Numbered from the stretch's first letter, positions 1 to 6,530 are shown. The stretch is 15,646 bases of DNA from Deltaproteobacteria bacterium RBG_16_54_11 (GCA_001797905.1 MGQS01000138.1:8518-24163); one strand, 5' to 3'. Notes: a model not told the origin generated them from the letters alone. A program made the numbers and translations.

Positions 1-1
1 G

Positions 2-52
2 GATTCGGAGGGGTATCGCCAGGGCAAGCTCAATGATGAGGTCAATGGATGA
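2..52 (+). CDS. 3' end of an unidentified gene (partial)
   Basis: An open frame enters from the left edge and ends at TGA 50-52. The last residues read DSEGYRQGKLNDEVNG. The stop overlaps the ATG of the next gene as ATGA, the usual sign of translational coupling in an operon, which is the main reason to think the frame is real. Too little is present to name the product. Aldehyde:ferredoxin oxidoreductase-type genes are often followed by MoaD/ThiS genes, so that is one possibility, but these 16 residues do not establish it. Confidence 0.5.
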   Translation, partial: DSEGYRQGKLNDEVNG

Positions 53-249
53 AGGTATGGTTGCCCTTTGAGAATGAGGTGAGAGAGGTTGCGGGGGTAA
101 AGACCGTGCGCCAACTCCTCAATCACTTCTCATTTAAAGAAGAGGAGGTAGTAGCGCTCGACAAAAAGAAGGCAAGGCGCATCACCTCTGATGAGAGGTT
201 GGAGGAGGAGATGGAAATCAGGATAATAAGGGTGTTATCCGGCGGATAG
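49..249 (+). CDS. ThiS/MoaD-like ubiquitin-fold sulfur carrier protein
   Basis: A 66-residue protein, the normal length of ThiS (MoaD is nearer 80). It ends in RIIRVLSGG, with the C-terminal Gly-Gly that this family needs for adenylation and thiocarboxylation by a ThiF/MoeB-type E1 enzyme. No E1 gene is visible here. Such carriers deliver sulfur for thiazole, molybdopterin, tungstopterin or tRNA thiolation. The ATG overlaps the upstream stop, and GAGG at 38-41 serves as ribosome binding site. Thi4 follows 83 bp downstream and MnmA lies further along. Because Thi4 does not use ThiS in the known pathway, the true client is unclear and could be the product of the upstream gene. Family assignment is firm; the specific role is not. 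Confidence 0.85.
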   Translation: MKVWLPFENEVREVAGVKTVRQLLNHFSFKEEEVVALDKKKARRITSDERLEEEMEIRIIRVLSGG

Positions 250-332
250 GTCGTGAGGGACAAGATAGGTAAAAAGAGAAGCAGTGAAACATGTTTTTTG
301 TAAATGAGACAAACAGTTAAGGAGACAAGAAC

Positions 333-1112
333 ATGGGAGAGATCTTCGCCAAAGTAAGCGAAAAGGATATAACGCGAGCGATCGTAGGAGGATTCATTCG
401 AGAGTTCGAAAAATTCGTGGAGAGCGATGTGATCATCGTCGGAGGTGGTCCGGCAGGGCTCATGGCGGGCAGAGAGCTGGCTACGAAAGGGAAAAGGACC
501 CTCATCGTCGAACGGAACAATTATTTGGGAGGTGGTTTTTGGATAGGCGGCTTCCTCATGAACAAGATAACGGTGAGGCACCCCGGCGAGGAGGTATTGA
601 AGGAGCTGGGGATCCCCTTTGAGCAGGCGCGCGAAGGGCTCTTTGTCGCCGATGGTCCCCATGCCTGTGCCCGACTTATCGCGTCTGCCTGCGACGCCGG
701 AGTAAAGATTCTCAACATGACTGTCTTTGAAGATGTGGTCTTGCGAGAGAACAATCGAGTAGGGGGCGCGGTGGTAAACTGGACGCCGGTGGAAGCCCTT
801 CCCCGTCAGATTACCTGCGTGGACCCCATCGCCCTCGAGGCCACGATGGTGGTCGACGCTACTGGACACGATGCCTCAGTGGTGCGAAAAATGGAGGAGA
901 GGGGGGTACTCAAGACCAAGGGGTTCGGCGGGATGTGGGTGGAGAGGTCAGAGGATTTGGTCGTGGAATATACAGGAGAGGTTCACCCCGGTCTGGTGGT
1001 TTGCGGCATGGCAACCGCCACCACCTTTGGGCTGCCCCGCATGGGCCCTACGTTCGGCGCCATGCTTCTGTCCGGCAGAAGGGCGGCGGAAGAAGTCTTA
1101 AAAAAGCTATGA
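333..1112 (+). CDS. thi4: Thi4-type thiazole synthase (sulfide-dependent or suicide type)
   Basis: A 259-residue protein of the Thi4 family, which makes the thiamine thiazole (ADP-thiazole) from NAD, glycine and a sulfur source in an iron-dependent reaction. The dinucleotide-binding glycine motif VIIVGGGPAGL is near residues 33-43, followed by ERNNYLGGGFWIGG (60-73), VVNWTPVE (147-154), VDATGHDA (174-181) and a C-terminal GMATATTFGLPRMGPTFGAM, all typical of the family. The key position before the conserved xDP is Cys162 (ITCVDP; codon 816-818). Yeast and plant suicide enzymes have Cys there, and the non-suicidal methanogen enzymes have His. AAGGAG at 319-324 supports the ATG. The stop overlaps the next start as ATGA. 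Archaeal homologues were once annotated as ribose-1,5-bisphosphate isomerase. No TPP riboswitch is evident in the 83-bp gap upstream. Confidence 0.92.
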   Translation: MGEIFAKVSEKDITRAIVGGFIREFEKFVESDVIIVGGGPAGLMAGRELATKGKRTLIVERNNYLGGGFWIGGFLMNKITVRHPGEEVLKELGIPFEQAREGLFVADGPHACARLIASACDAGVKILNMTVFEDVVLRENNRVGGAVVNWTPVEALPRQITCVDPIALEATMVVDATGHDASVVRKMEERGVLKTKGFGGMWVERSEDLVVEYTGEVHPGLVVCGMATATTFGLPRMGPTFGAMLLSGRRAAEEVLKKL

Positions 1113-1903
1113 TGCTCTTCCCCTGCCTCTGGCCCCGAAGGTGGCTCTTTAGCCAAAAGGGCCACCTCCGGCCCTCCCAGGAGGTGATCAGGGAAGCCGT
1201 TAGTATATTTACCTCTTGGACGGGAGAGGAAATGCGAGAGGGGGAGTGCCTCTATCGCGCAACGCCCGGTGCGGCGGAGGATCTCGCCGGCCTGCGAGTT
1301 ATTAATCTCGACAGCCCTGCTTTAAATGAGAACCCGTTCCCCATAGAGATAGCATTTGAGAGGCGCCGGAGAGAGGATTGTCAATGCGGCAAAGGTGCCG
1401 TGTATGCCGGCATTCATCTCGCCGCGTTGCTCAGCAAGGGATTGTCAGCCAGGAGGGTTCTGTGGGGGGACAAGCCGCTCTTTATCACCCGCGATTATAT
1501 TGCCACCTTTGACAGGGATGACCTCCGCTGGCATCTCCGGTATGGGGTCTTCTCATTTCCTGTGCTCATTTCTCTTCCTGGAATCATCGAGGCGCCGGCA
1601 AGGCCGCGGGAATATTACCTCCTCCGGAGTCAAGGTATCCCTGATGCAATGATGCCGGATAGCTTGCGGGATCGGTATCTCACCGTCAACGACCCCCGAC
1701 TCCCCAGGGTCCTCGCCGGCATCCTCTTGCAGGCATTCTTCTATTACCAGAGCGGCGATCCTTTCTGCCCGGACCCCTTTTGTTCCCTCTATCATGCCCA
1801 CTGGCAAGAGGAACTCCTTCGCTCTCAAAGGGATGAGCCTTATATAGTATGTCTTAGACATCGACAAGCGCTGGAAAAGGAAGAGCGGTGGCTCAGAGGA
1901 TAG
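1109..1903 (+). CDS. DUF6775-like protein (putative metallopeptidase of unknown function)
   Basis: Up to 264 residues. The part from about residue 50 onward resembles, from memory, the archaeal and bacterial DUF6775 family, labelled a putative metallopeptidase: FPIEIAFERRR, DRDDLRWHLRYGVFSFP, SLPGIIEAPARPREYY, then GDPFCPDPFC and LYHAHWQEELLRSQ. The two Cys and the HxHWQEE block could bind metal, but no function is proven. The start is uncertain. ATG 1109 overlaps the Thi4 stop as ATGA, but residues 9-21 would then be encoded by a palindromic repeat (1135-1171). Other starts are GTG 1184, inside a strong Shine-Dalgarno-like string, and ATG 1232 (223 residues). It overlaps mnmA by 16 bp, so it is probably co-expressed with thi4 and mnmA. 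I infer a link to sulfur or thiamine metabolism from position only. Confidence 0.75.
   Translation: MMLFPCLWPRRWLFSQKGHLRPSQEVIREAVSIFTSWTGEEMREGECLYRATPGAAEDLAGLRVINLDSPALNENPFPIEIAFERRRREDCQCGKGAVYAGIHLAALLSKGLSARRVLWGDKPLFITRDYIATFDRDDLRWHLRYGVFSFPVLISLPGIIEAPARPREYYLLRSQGIPDAMMPDSLRDRYLTVNDPRLPRVLAGILLQAFFYYQSGDPFCPDPFCSLYHAHWQEELLRSQRDEPYIVCLRHRQALEKEERWLRG
1135..1171. repeat. 37-bp palindromic repeat (REP-like), full copy inside a coding frame
   Basis: A near-perfect hairpin: 16-nt arms (CCGAAGGTGGCTCTTT at 1135-1150 and AAAGGGCCACCTCCGG at 1156-1171) around the 5-nt loop AGCCA. The arms have one mismatch and one G-T pair. The left arm and loop recur exactly, as part of a longer shared string, in the gap near 6175-6200. 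A related half copy lies at 14023-14043. Here the repeat begins 22 bp after the thi4 stop and falls within the 5' part of the following gene if that gene starts at 1109. It could also act as an intercistronic RNA stem-loop. Confidence 0.8.
1179..1189 (+). promoter_or_regulatory. Extended Shine-Dalgarno-like string
   Basis: AGGAGGTGATC matches 11 nt of the complement of the conserved 16S rRNA 3' end (anti-SD region). No ATG, GTG or TTG lies at the usual 5-10 nt downstream. The only nearby in-frame starts are GTG 1184, inside the string itself, and ATG 1232. It may be coincidence, a remnant of an original start region displaced by the palindromic repeat just upstream, or an internal ribosome-binding or pausing site. 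Confidence 0.35.
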
Positions 1904-2928
1904 TGGTGGCTATGAGCGGGGGGGTAGATTCCTCCGTTGCGGCCTATATGCTCAAGGAACAAGGGTTTGATGTGGTGGGGGTTACCCTGAAGCTCTACCC
2001 CGAGGTTTCCCGCTGTTGTCGCCTGGAGGACATCGAAGACGCCCGTAGGGTCGCCCACTTCCTCGATATCCCCCATTACGTTTTCGACTTCACGCAGGAC
2101 TTCAAAAGAGAGGTTGTAGATTACTTTATCTCTGAATATATGGCGGGAAGGACGCCCAATCCCTGTGTCATCTGCAATCAGAAGATAAAGTTTGGTCTCC
2201 TTTTGCAAAAGGTGTCGGCCATAGGAGCCTCCCGTATGGCTACGGGACATTACTCGAGGCTCGCAGAAGAGAATGGAGGTGTCTATCTCGCTCAAGCAAA
2301 GGACAAAAGAAAATCCCAAGAATATTTTCTCGCTTTTCTCCCCGAGGAGGTCTTAAGAAAAGTTATCTTCCCTTTAGGGAGTTATACCAAGGAGGCGATA
2401 AAAAAGATCTCCCAGGAGGTAGGGCTTCCTTTGAGGCCCAAGAAGGAGAGCCAAGAGGTATGTTTTGTCTCCCCGGATGATAATTACGTCAGCTTTATTA
2501 AGAGACACGTGAAAGTTGATAGCCGAACCGGCACATTGGTTAATAGCAGAGGGGAGCTCGTGGGATTGCATAAAGGTTTCTTTTATTACACCATGGGGCA
2601 AAGAAAGAGGATTGGTATACGCGCTTCTTTTCCTCACTATGTTATAGGGATTGACCCCATTAAGAATGTGGTGATCATCGGCCCGAAGTGCGAAGCCTAT
2701 GCCAAGAGCATCGGGGTAACTCTGGTCCTCTGGAGAAAAGGGGATGGACGCTTTCTCCTTTCTGCAAAGATAAGATATCGACATGACCCAGCCCCTGCCA
2801 CTGTAGAGGTGAAAGGCAGGGAGGCTTTGGTGATATTTGAGGAGCCGCAGTTTGCGCCCGCCCCCGGCCAGATAGCGGTTTTTTACGAGGGGGATAGGGT
2901 TGTGGGGAGTGGGAAGATAAGGGTTTAG
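1888..2928 (+). CDS. mnmA: tRNA-specific 2-thiouridylase MnmA
   Basis: A 346-residue cytoplasmic enzyme that thiolates U34 of Lys, Glu and Gln tRNAs using ATP and a persulfide sulfur relay. The PP-loop MSGGVDSSVAAYML is at residues 9-22. RTPNPCVICNQKIKFG carries the first catalytic Cys, and KKESQEVCFVSPDD the second, which holds the persulfide. ATGHYSRLAE and FYYTMGQRKRIGI are also family blocks. The usual KDQSYFL motif reads KSQEYFL here, a small departure. GTG 1888 is preferred because it preserves the first beta strand (RIVVAMSGG) and follows AAGGAAGAG; ATG 1912 would remove it. The gene overlaps the preceding gene by 16 bp and is the last of the operon. Length and architecture are normal. 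Confidence 0.95.
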   Translation: MAQRIVVAMSGGVDSSVAAYMLKEQGFDVVGVTLKLYPEVSRCCRLEDIEDARRVAHFLDIPHYVFDFTQDFKREVVDYFISEYMAGRTPNPCVICNQKIKFGLLLQKVSAIGASRMATGHYSRLAEENGGVYLAQAKDKRKSQEYFLAFLPEEVLRKVIFPLGSYTKEAIKKISQEVGLPLRPKKESQEVCFVSPDDNYVSFIKRHVKVDSRTGTLVNSRGELVGLHKGFFYYTMGQRKRIGIRASFPHYVIGIDPIKNVVIIGPKCEAYAKSIGVTLVLWRKGDGRFLLSAKIRYRHDPAPATVEVKGREALVIFEEPQFAPAPGQIAVFYEGDRVVGSGKIRV

Positions 2929-2974
2929 GCCATAGATCTTTCAACGATATTTCTTTAAAACTTGTGGAAAAGTC

Positions 2975-3040
2975 ATTGGGAAAATGCCTAATAGCCCAAT
3001 ATCATAAGGAAATCAATCGATTGCCTAATAAGTAGGCATT
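2975..3040. repeat. Nested inverted repeats downstream of mnmA
   Basis: ATTGGG (2975-2980) pairs with CCCAAT (2995-3000). TGCCTA (3022-3027) pairs with TAGGCA (3033-3038). AATGCCTA (2983-2990) can alternatively pair with TAGGCATT (3033-3040). The alternatives are mutually exclusive. The second small hairpin is followed by TTATAAAA, so it could be a weak transcription end after mnmA, but the stem is only 6 bp and there is no run of T. Confidence 0.35.
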
Positions 3041-3262
3041 ATAAAAGTTCAATAAAGACAGTGAGTTACATAAATTTTGAGTTTATGAGCACAATAATTG
3101 TAAAATCGAGCCGAGGTTTTCCTGTTATGAACAATTTTTCAACATTATTGCCTGGCGGGCCCTTCCGGCCATCTTGTAAGAAGATTGAATAACCTGGTCC
3201 ATATCCTTAGTTATTGCTGATCATCCACTAAACAAATGGCTATTCTTGGAGCCTGTAAAGGA

Positions 3263-3291
3263 TTGACAGGAATCTTATCGGTTGTTAAACT
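3263..3291 (+). promoter_or_regulatory. Sigma-70-type promoter for the carboxyltransferase gene
   Basis: A consensus -35 TTGACA (3263-3268) is separated by exactly 17 nt from TAAACT (3286-3291), which matches the -10 consensus at four of six positions. Initiation would be near 3298, giving a leader of about 50 nt. The start codon at 3348 is preceded by GAGAGGAG at 3332-3339. Confidence 0.7.
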
Positions 3292-3347
3292 TAAAATTTT
3301 GCTACATCGAACCATCGTGAATAATTCCTGAGAGAGGAGCAACAACG

Positions 3348-4733
3348 ATGACTTCCGACCCTCTGCGCATCACCGATACGACACTGAGGGATGGCCATCA
3401 GTCCATCCTTGCCACGAGGCTACGTATCGAGGATATGGTGCCCCTTGCGCCGGAGATGGATAAGGTAGGCTTTCACTCCTTGGAGGTATGGGGTGGTGCA
3501 ACCTATGACGTTTGCATTCGTTTCCTCAACGAAGACCCCTGGGAGAGACTCCAAACCTTGAAGAAGCTGTTGCCCAATACCCCCTTACAGATGCTCCTTC
3601 GCGGTCAGAACTTAGTCGGATACAGAAACTATCCCGACGATGTGGTCAGGGAGTTTATCCGGGAGGCCGCGGGGTGCGGTATCGACATTTTCAGAATCTT
3701 TGATGCCTTGAACGACGAGAGGAATTTGGAGGTCTCTATTAAGACCGTTAACGAGTGCGGAAAACATGCCCAGGCCTGCCTCTGTTTTTCCTTGACGGAA
3801 CATCGAATGGGTGGAGATATCTTTACCCTGGACTATTATATCAACAAGGCCAAGATCCTGCAGTTGATGGGCGCCGATTCTCTCTGCATCAAAGACATGG
3901 CCGGCTTGATCGCGCCCCCCGATGCCTTTGAGCTGATCAGTGCCCTGAAGAAGGCATTGGATATTCCGGTTCAACTCCACACGCATTACACGAGCGGACT
4001 GGCCTCCATGTCCTATTTAAAGGCCGCCGAGGCGGGCGTTGACGTAGTAGATACCGCCCTGGCTCCTTTAGCTATGCGCTCTTCTCAGCCGCCTTGTGAG
4101 CCCCTTTTGGTGGGTCTTGCGGGCACTGCGCGAGATCCCGGTCTGGATCTAAATCTTATCTTCCGTTTAAGTGAGCAAGTCGAGGATATAGTGGGGAAAT
4201 ACCATGATCTGATAGAGAACACCCGCATGGCAGTCTTCGACACGCAAGTCCTCATGCACCAGATTCCGGGAGGAATGATCTCCAATCTCGTGCAACAACT
4301 CAAAGAAGCAAAGGCCCTGGATCGGCTGCCCGAGGTCTATGAGGAGATACCCCGCACCCGTAAGGATATGGGGTATCCCCCGCTGGTCACACCCACCAGC
4401 CAGATCGTGGGCGTACAGGCGGTCCTCAACGTCCTCTTTGGTCGATACAAGGTGATCACCCAGCAGGTGAAGGACTACTTTTACGGCCTCTACGGCAGAT
4501 CTCCAGCGCCGGTAAACCCCGAGATACAAAGGCTTGCCCTCGCCGGTTATCCCCGCGGCGAAACGCCGATCGATTGTCGTGCCGCCGATACCCTGGAGGA
4601 CGAGATGGCGAAGGCCCGGGAGGAGACCAAGGGGATTGCCCGAACCGCCGGGGAGATCCTGATCTACGCCCTCTACCCCCAGACCGGAATGGAATTTCTC
4701 AAGAAAAAATATACAGGGGGAAAATCGAGCTAG
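3348..4733 (+). CDS. Biotin-dependent carboxyltransferase subunit (PycB/OadA type), no biotinyl domain
   Basis: A 461-residue carboxyltransferase of the pyruvate carboxylase subunit B / oxaloacetate decarboxylase alpha family, which moves a carboxyl group between carboxybiotin and pyruvate or oxaloacetate. The TIM-barrel metal site is intact: DTTLRDGHQS with Asp15, CIKDMAG with Lys182 (the lysine carbamylated in the family) and LHTHYTSG with His211 and His213. LLRGQNLVGYRNYPDDVV and MRSSQPPCEP are also family blocks. The protein ends near FLKKKYTGGKSS without the biotin-carrier domain and MKM motif present in full-length OadA (about 590 residues), so it needs a separate biotin carrier and biotin carboxylase, neither of which lies in the window. 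Physiological direction (pyruvate carboxylation or oxaloacetate decarboxylation) cannot be told from sequence. It has its own promoter. Confidence 0.9.
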   Translation: MTSDPLRITDTTLRDGHQSILATRLRIEDMVPLAPEMDKVGFHSLEVWGGATYDVCIRFLNEDPWERLQTLKKLLPNTPLQMLLRGQNLVGYRNYPDDVVREFIREAAGCGIDIFRIFDALNDERNLEVSIKTVNECGKHAQACLCFSLTEHRMGGDIFTLDYYINKAKILQLMGADSLCIKDMAGLIAPPDAFELISALKKALDIPVQLHTHYTSGLASMSYLKAAEAGVDVVDTALAPLAMRSSQPPCEPLLVGLAGTARDPGLDLNLIFRLSEQVEDIVGKYHDLIENTRMAVFDTQVLMHQIPGGMISNLVQQLKEAKALDRLPEVYEEIPRTRKDMGYPPLVTPTSQIVGVQAVLNVLFGRYKVITQQVKDYFYGLYGRSPAPVNPEIQRLALAGYPRGETPIDCRAADTLEDEMAKAREETKGIARTAGEILIYALYPQTGMEFLKKKYTGGKSS

Positions 4734-4874
4734 CCAGCTGCCTATTCGTGAAGAGGATGTTGGACAGCTACTATGCTCCTGGCGATCTTCGTGGTTTTTT
4801 CGTCAGGGGCAGCAAGATAGAAAGGCTGACAAGGGTTTGAACGCCGCAGCAGGGAGGACAGCTCCGGTCACAGT

Positions 4875-6071
4875 GTGCCGAACGGATCAGAACGGGCAGA
4901 AGCCGGGCAAGGCAAAAGGGTGGCGATGACGCTCTTTTTGCTCACCTTTTTCTTTCTCTATAGTTCGGTACATCTGTACATATTCCTCAAGATCAAGGGC
5001 GCCTTCACGCTGGGGACGGGGGCCTTCATTGCCCTCATACTTTTTATGGCAGTCATGGTCAGTGCGCCGGTTCTGGTGCGCGTATCCGAAAGACAGGGGC
5101 TAGAGTTTCTCGCCCGCCTCCTCTCGTATGTCGGGTATACCTGGATGGGATTGACCTTTCTGTTTTTAACCTCTTCGCTCTGCATCGATCTGTATCGTTT
5201 TTGTGTCTTTGTGGTCGGACTCATACTGCGGACGAACCTTTCTTCGCTCTCCCCTGCACCGCGCTTTGCCTTTTTCATCCCCTTCCTCGTTACCGCGGCA
5301 ATCGCAACATACGGCTATTTTGAGGCCCTCTCTATTCACAGCGAACGGGTGGTCATTACGAGCCCTAAGGTCCCGAGGGGAATTGGCACTTTCACCATCG
5401 TGCAGATCTCCGACGTCCACCTGGGTCTGATTGTTCGAGAGGGGAGGTTGAAGAAGATATTGAGAGAGGTCACGGGGGCGCAACCAGACATCCTCGTCTC
5501 CACCGGCGACCTGGTGGACGGGCAGATCGCCGACCTCCAGGGACTTGCCGAGCTCTTGCGTGATATCCATCCCCCCTATGGTAAATTCGCCGTGACGGGA
5601 AATCATGAATTTTATGCCGGTTTGGAGCAGGCGTTGCATTTTATAGAGAAGGCGGGTTTTACGGTGCTGAGGGGAGAGGCCAAGGATGCGGCTGGTTTTA
5701 TGACGATTGCAGGTGTCGATGATCCGACGGCGAAGTACTTTGGCCTCGTGCGCGGACCTTCGGAGCGCTCCCTCCTTGCCAACGTGCCTCGTGAACGCTT
5801 TACCCTGCTCCTGAAGCACATACCGGTAATAGATGATAAAGCAATGGGTCTCGTTGATTTGCAGCTTTCAGGGCACACCCATAAAGGTCAGATCTTCCCC
5901 TTCAACTACCTGTCCAAGGCCTTTTTCCCCCACGACGCCGGACTGGTGCCTCTGCCCCGACATACCTTTCTCTACGTGAGCAGGGGCAGCGGGACATGGG
6001 GGCCACCCATCCGCTTTCTTGCGCCCCCGGAGGTGACTGTCATCACCTTGGTCCACGAAGACAGAGAATAA
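4875..6071 (+). CDS. Membrane-anchored calcineurin-like metallophosphoesterase
   Basis: Up to 398 residues. The N-terminal ~150 residues contain about four hydrophobic segments (roughly 19-37, 47-66, 88-118 and 130-150), then a calcineurin-type phosphoesterase domain. The dimetal motifs are all present: QISDVHLG (Asp180, His182), STGDLVDG (Asp212), TGNHEFY (Asn243, His244), LLKHIP (His315) and SGHTHKGQ (His334, His336). The layout resembles YkuE-like membrane phosphoesterases, which act on lipid or cell-envelope substrates; the substrate here is unknown. GTG 4875 is given as start. ATG 4926, with AAAGGGTGG before it, gives a 381-residue form that keeps every membrane segment and is about equally likely. 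It lies 141 bp after the carboxyltransferase gene, a gap in which I see nothing, and I see no promoter of its own. It runs convergently toward the VWA gene. Confidence 0.85.
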   Translation: MPNGSERAEAGQGKRVAMTLFLLTFFFLYSSVHLYIFLKIKGAFTLGTGAFIALILFMAVMVSAPVLVRVSERQGLEFLARLLSYVGYTWMGLTFLFLTSSLCIDLYRFCVFVVGLILRTNLSSLSPAPRFAFFIPFLVTAAIATYGYFEALSIHSERVVITSPKVPRGIGTFTIVQISDVHLGLIVREGRLKKILREVTGAQPDILVSTGDLVDGQIADLQGLAELLRDIHPPYGKFAVTGNHEFYAGLEQALHFIEKAGFTVLRGEAKDAAGFMTIAGVDDPTAKYFGLVRGPSERSLLANVPRERFTLLLKHIPVIDDKAMGLVDLQLSGHTHKGQIFPFNYLSKAFFPHDAGLVPLPRHTFLYVSRGSGTWGPPIRFLAPPEVTVITLVHEDRE

Positions 6072-6125
6072 GACTCCACACTGTTTGCTCAGAACATAAA
6101 CCAACCCAATCTCTCCCCACCTCCC

Positions 6126-6243
6126 TGACCAAAGGGTCACCTCCGGTTTACAAAAGGCCGGAGGTGGCTCTGACCCCGAAGGTGGCTCTTTAGCCAAAAG
6201 GGTCACTGGCCAAAGGGCCACTGACCAAAGGGTCACCTTCGGC
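6126..6243. repeat. Cluster of REP-like palindromic repeat pieces
   Basis: The unit TGACCAAAGGGTCACCT occurs at 6126-6142 and again at 6222-6238, each followed by a C/TCGG end. Between them are AGCCAAAAGGGTCAC (6192-6206) and GGCCAAAGGGCCACTG. CACCTCCGG (6138-6146) pairs with CCGGAGGTG (6158-6166). GTGGCTCTTT (6182-6191) pairs with AAAGGGTCAC (6197-6206), with two G-T pairs. The stretch from 6174 shares a 30-nt identical run with the copy near 1133. It looks like a small BIME-like array of one palindromic family. Confidence 0.75.
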
Positions 6244-6273
6244 TTCGGCGGCGGTTTAGCCAGAGGAGCTTTT

Positions 6274-6294
6274 CCCCCTTTATAGTAAAGGGGG
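6274..6294. repeat. GC-rich hairpin 1 of the composite repeat
   Basis: CCCCCTTTA (6274-6282), loop TAG, and TAAAGGGGG (6286-6294) form a perfect 9-bp stem. It is followed by ATCGAGGGGGATTTTTATT, a partial second G-run with a short T tract. It might act as a terminator for the metallophosphoesterase transcript, about 200 nt after that stop. Confidence 0.6.
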
Positions 6295-6313
6295 ATCGAG
6301 GGGGATTTTTATT

Positions 6314-6353
6314 GTTCGTGGGTGACGCTCCGTCATGATGGATTGCTCAGAAA
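6314..6353. repeat. Direct repeat unit, copy 1
   Basis: Begins GTTCGTGGGTGACGCTCCGT and continues to GATTGCTCAGAAA. It contains the small hairpin TGACG-CTC-CGTCA. Copies 2 and 3 start 109 and 217 bp downstream. Confidence 0.8.
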
Positions 6354-6369
6354 GTACCTCCAAAGAACT

Positions 6370-6390
6370 CCCCTCCCCTGGCGGGAGGGG
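6370..6390. repeat. GC-rich hairpin 2 of the composite repeat
   Basis: CCCCTCCC (6370-6377) and GGGAGGGG (6383-6390) form an 8-bp stem around CTGGC, followed by ATGAAGGGGAGGGGG, which could compete for the C-rich arm. It lies between direct-repeat copies 1 and 2. Its sequence differs from the other two hairpins although its position in the unit is the same. Confidence 0.6.
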
Positions 6391-6422
6391 ATGAAGGGGA
6401 GGGGGTAAAAGGCATTTTCATA

Positions 6423-6464
6423 GTTCGCGGGTGACGTATCCGTCATGAAGGATTACTTAGAAAA
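6423..6464. repeat. Direct repeat unit, copy 2
   Basis: Begins GTTCGCGGGTGACGTATCCG and continues to GATTACTTAGAAA. The internal stem TGACG/CGTCA is kept while the loop changes from CTC to TATC, so the stem is preserved while the loop is free to vary. Confidence 0.8.
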
Positions 6465-6478
6465 AATGGTTGAAATCC

Positions 6479-6509
6479 CCCATCCCCCCTTTAGAAAATT
6501 GGGGATGGG
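6479..6509. repeat. GC-rich hairpin 3 of the composite repeat
   Basis: CCCATCCCC (6479-6487) and GGGGATGGG (6501-6509) form a perfect 9-bp stem around a 13-nt AT-rich loop. It lies between direct-repeat copies 2 and 3. Confidence 0.6.
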
Positions 6510-6530
6510 AAGGGATTGCCGATTCCCATG

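Larger units (their letters stand above)
2929..3347. other. AT-rich intergenic region between mnmA and the carboxyltransferase gene
   Basis: 419 bp, clearly more AT-rich than the neighbouring genes. It holds nested inverted repeats (2975-3040), a GC-rich island around 3152-3172, and the promoter and ribosome binding site of the next gene. A stop-free frame runs from 2995 to 3192 with possible starts at GTG 3061 and ATG 3085 (44 or 35 residues). It has no good ribosome binding site and no family I recognise, so I do not call a gene. No tRNA or known riboswitch is seen. Confidence 0.6.

Noticed and set aside
250..332. TPP riboswitch ahead of thi4
   Set aside because: The gap is only 83 bp and the conserved CTGAGA-type core is absent.
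123..869. A 248-codon open frame on the minus strand across thiS and thi4
   Set aside because: It is the antisense shadow of two well-supported genes, and its translation shows no recognisable family.
4758..4841. Short plus-strand open frame after the carboxyltransferase gene
   Set aside because: Under 30 codons, no ribosome binding site and no recognisable motif; it does not look like a missing biotinyl domain.
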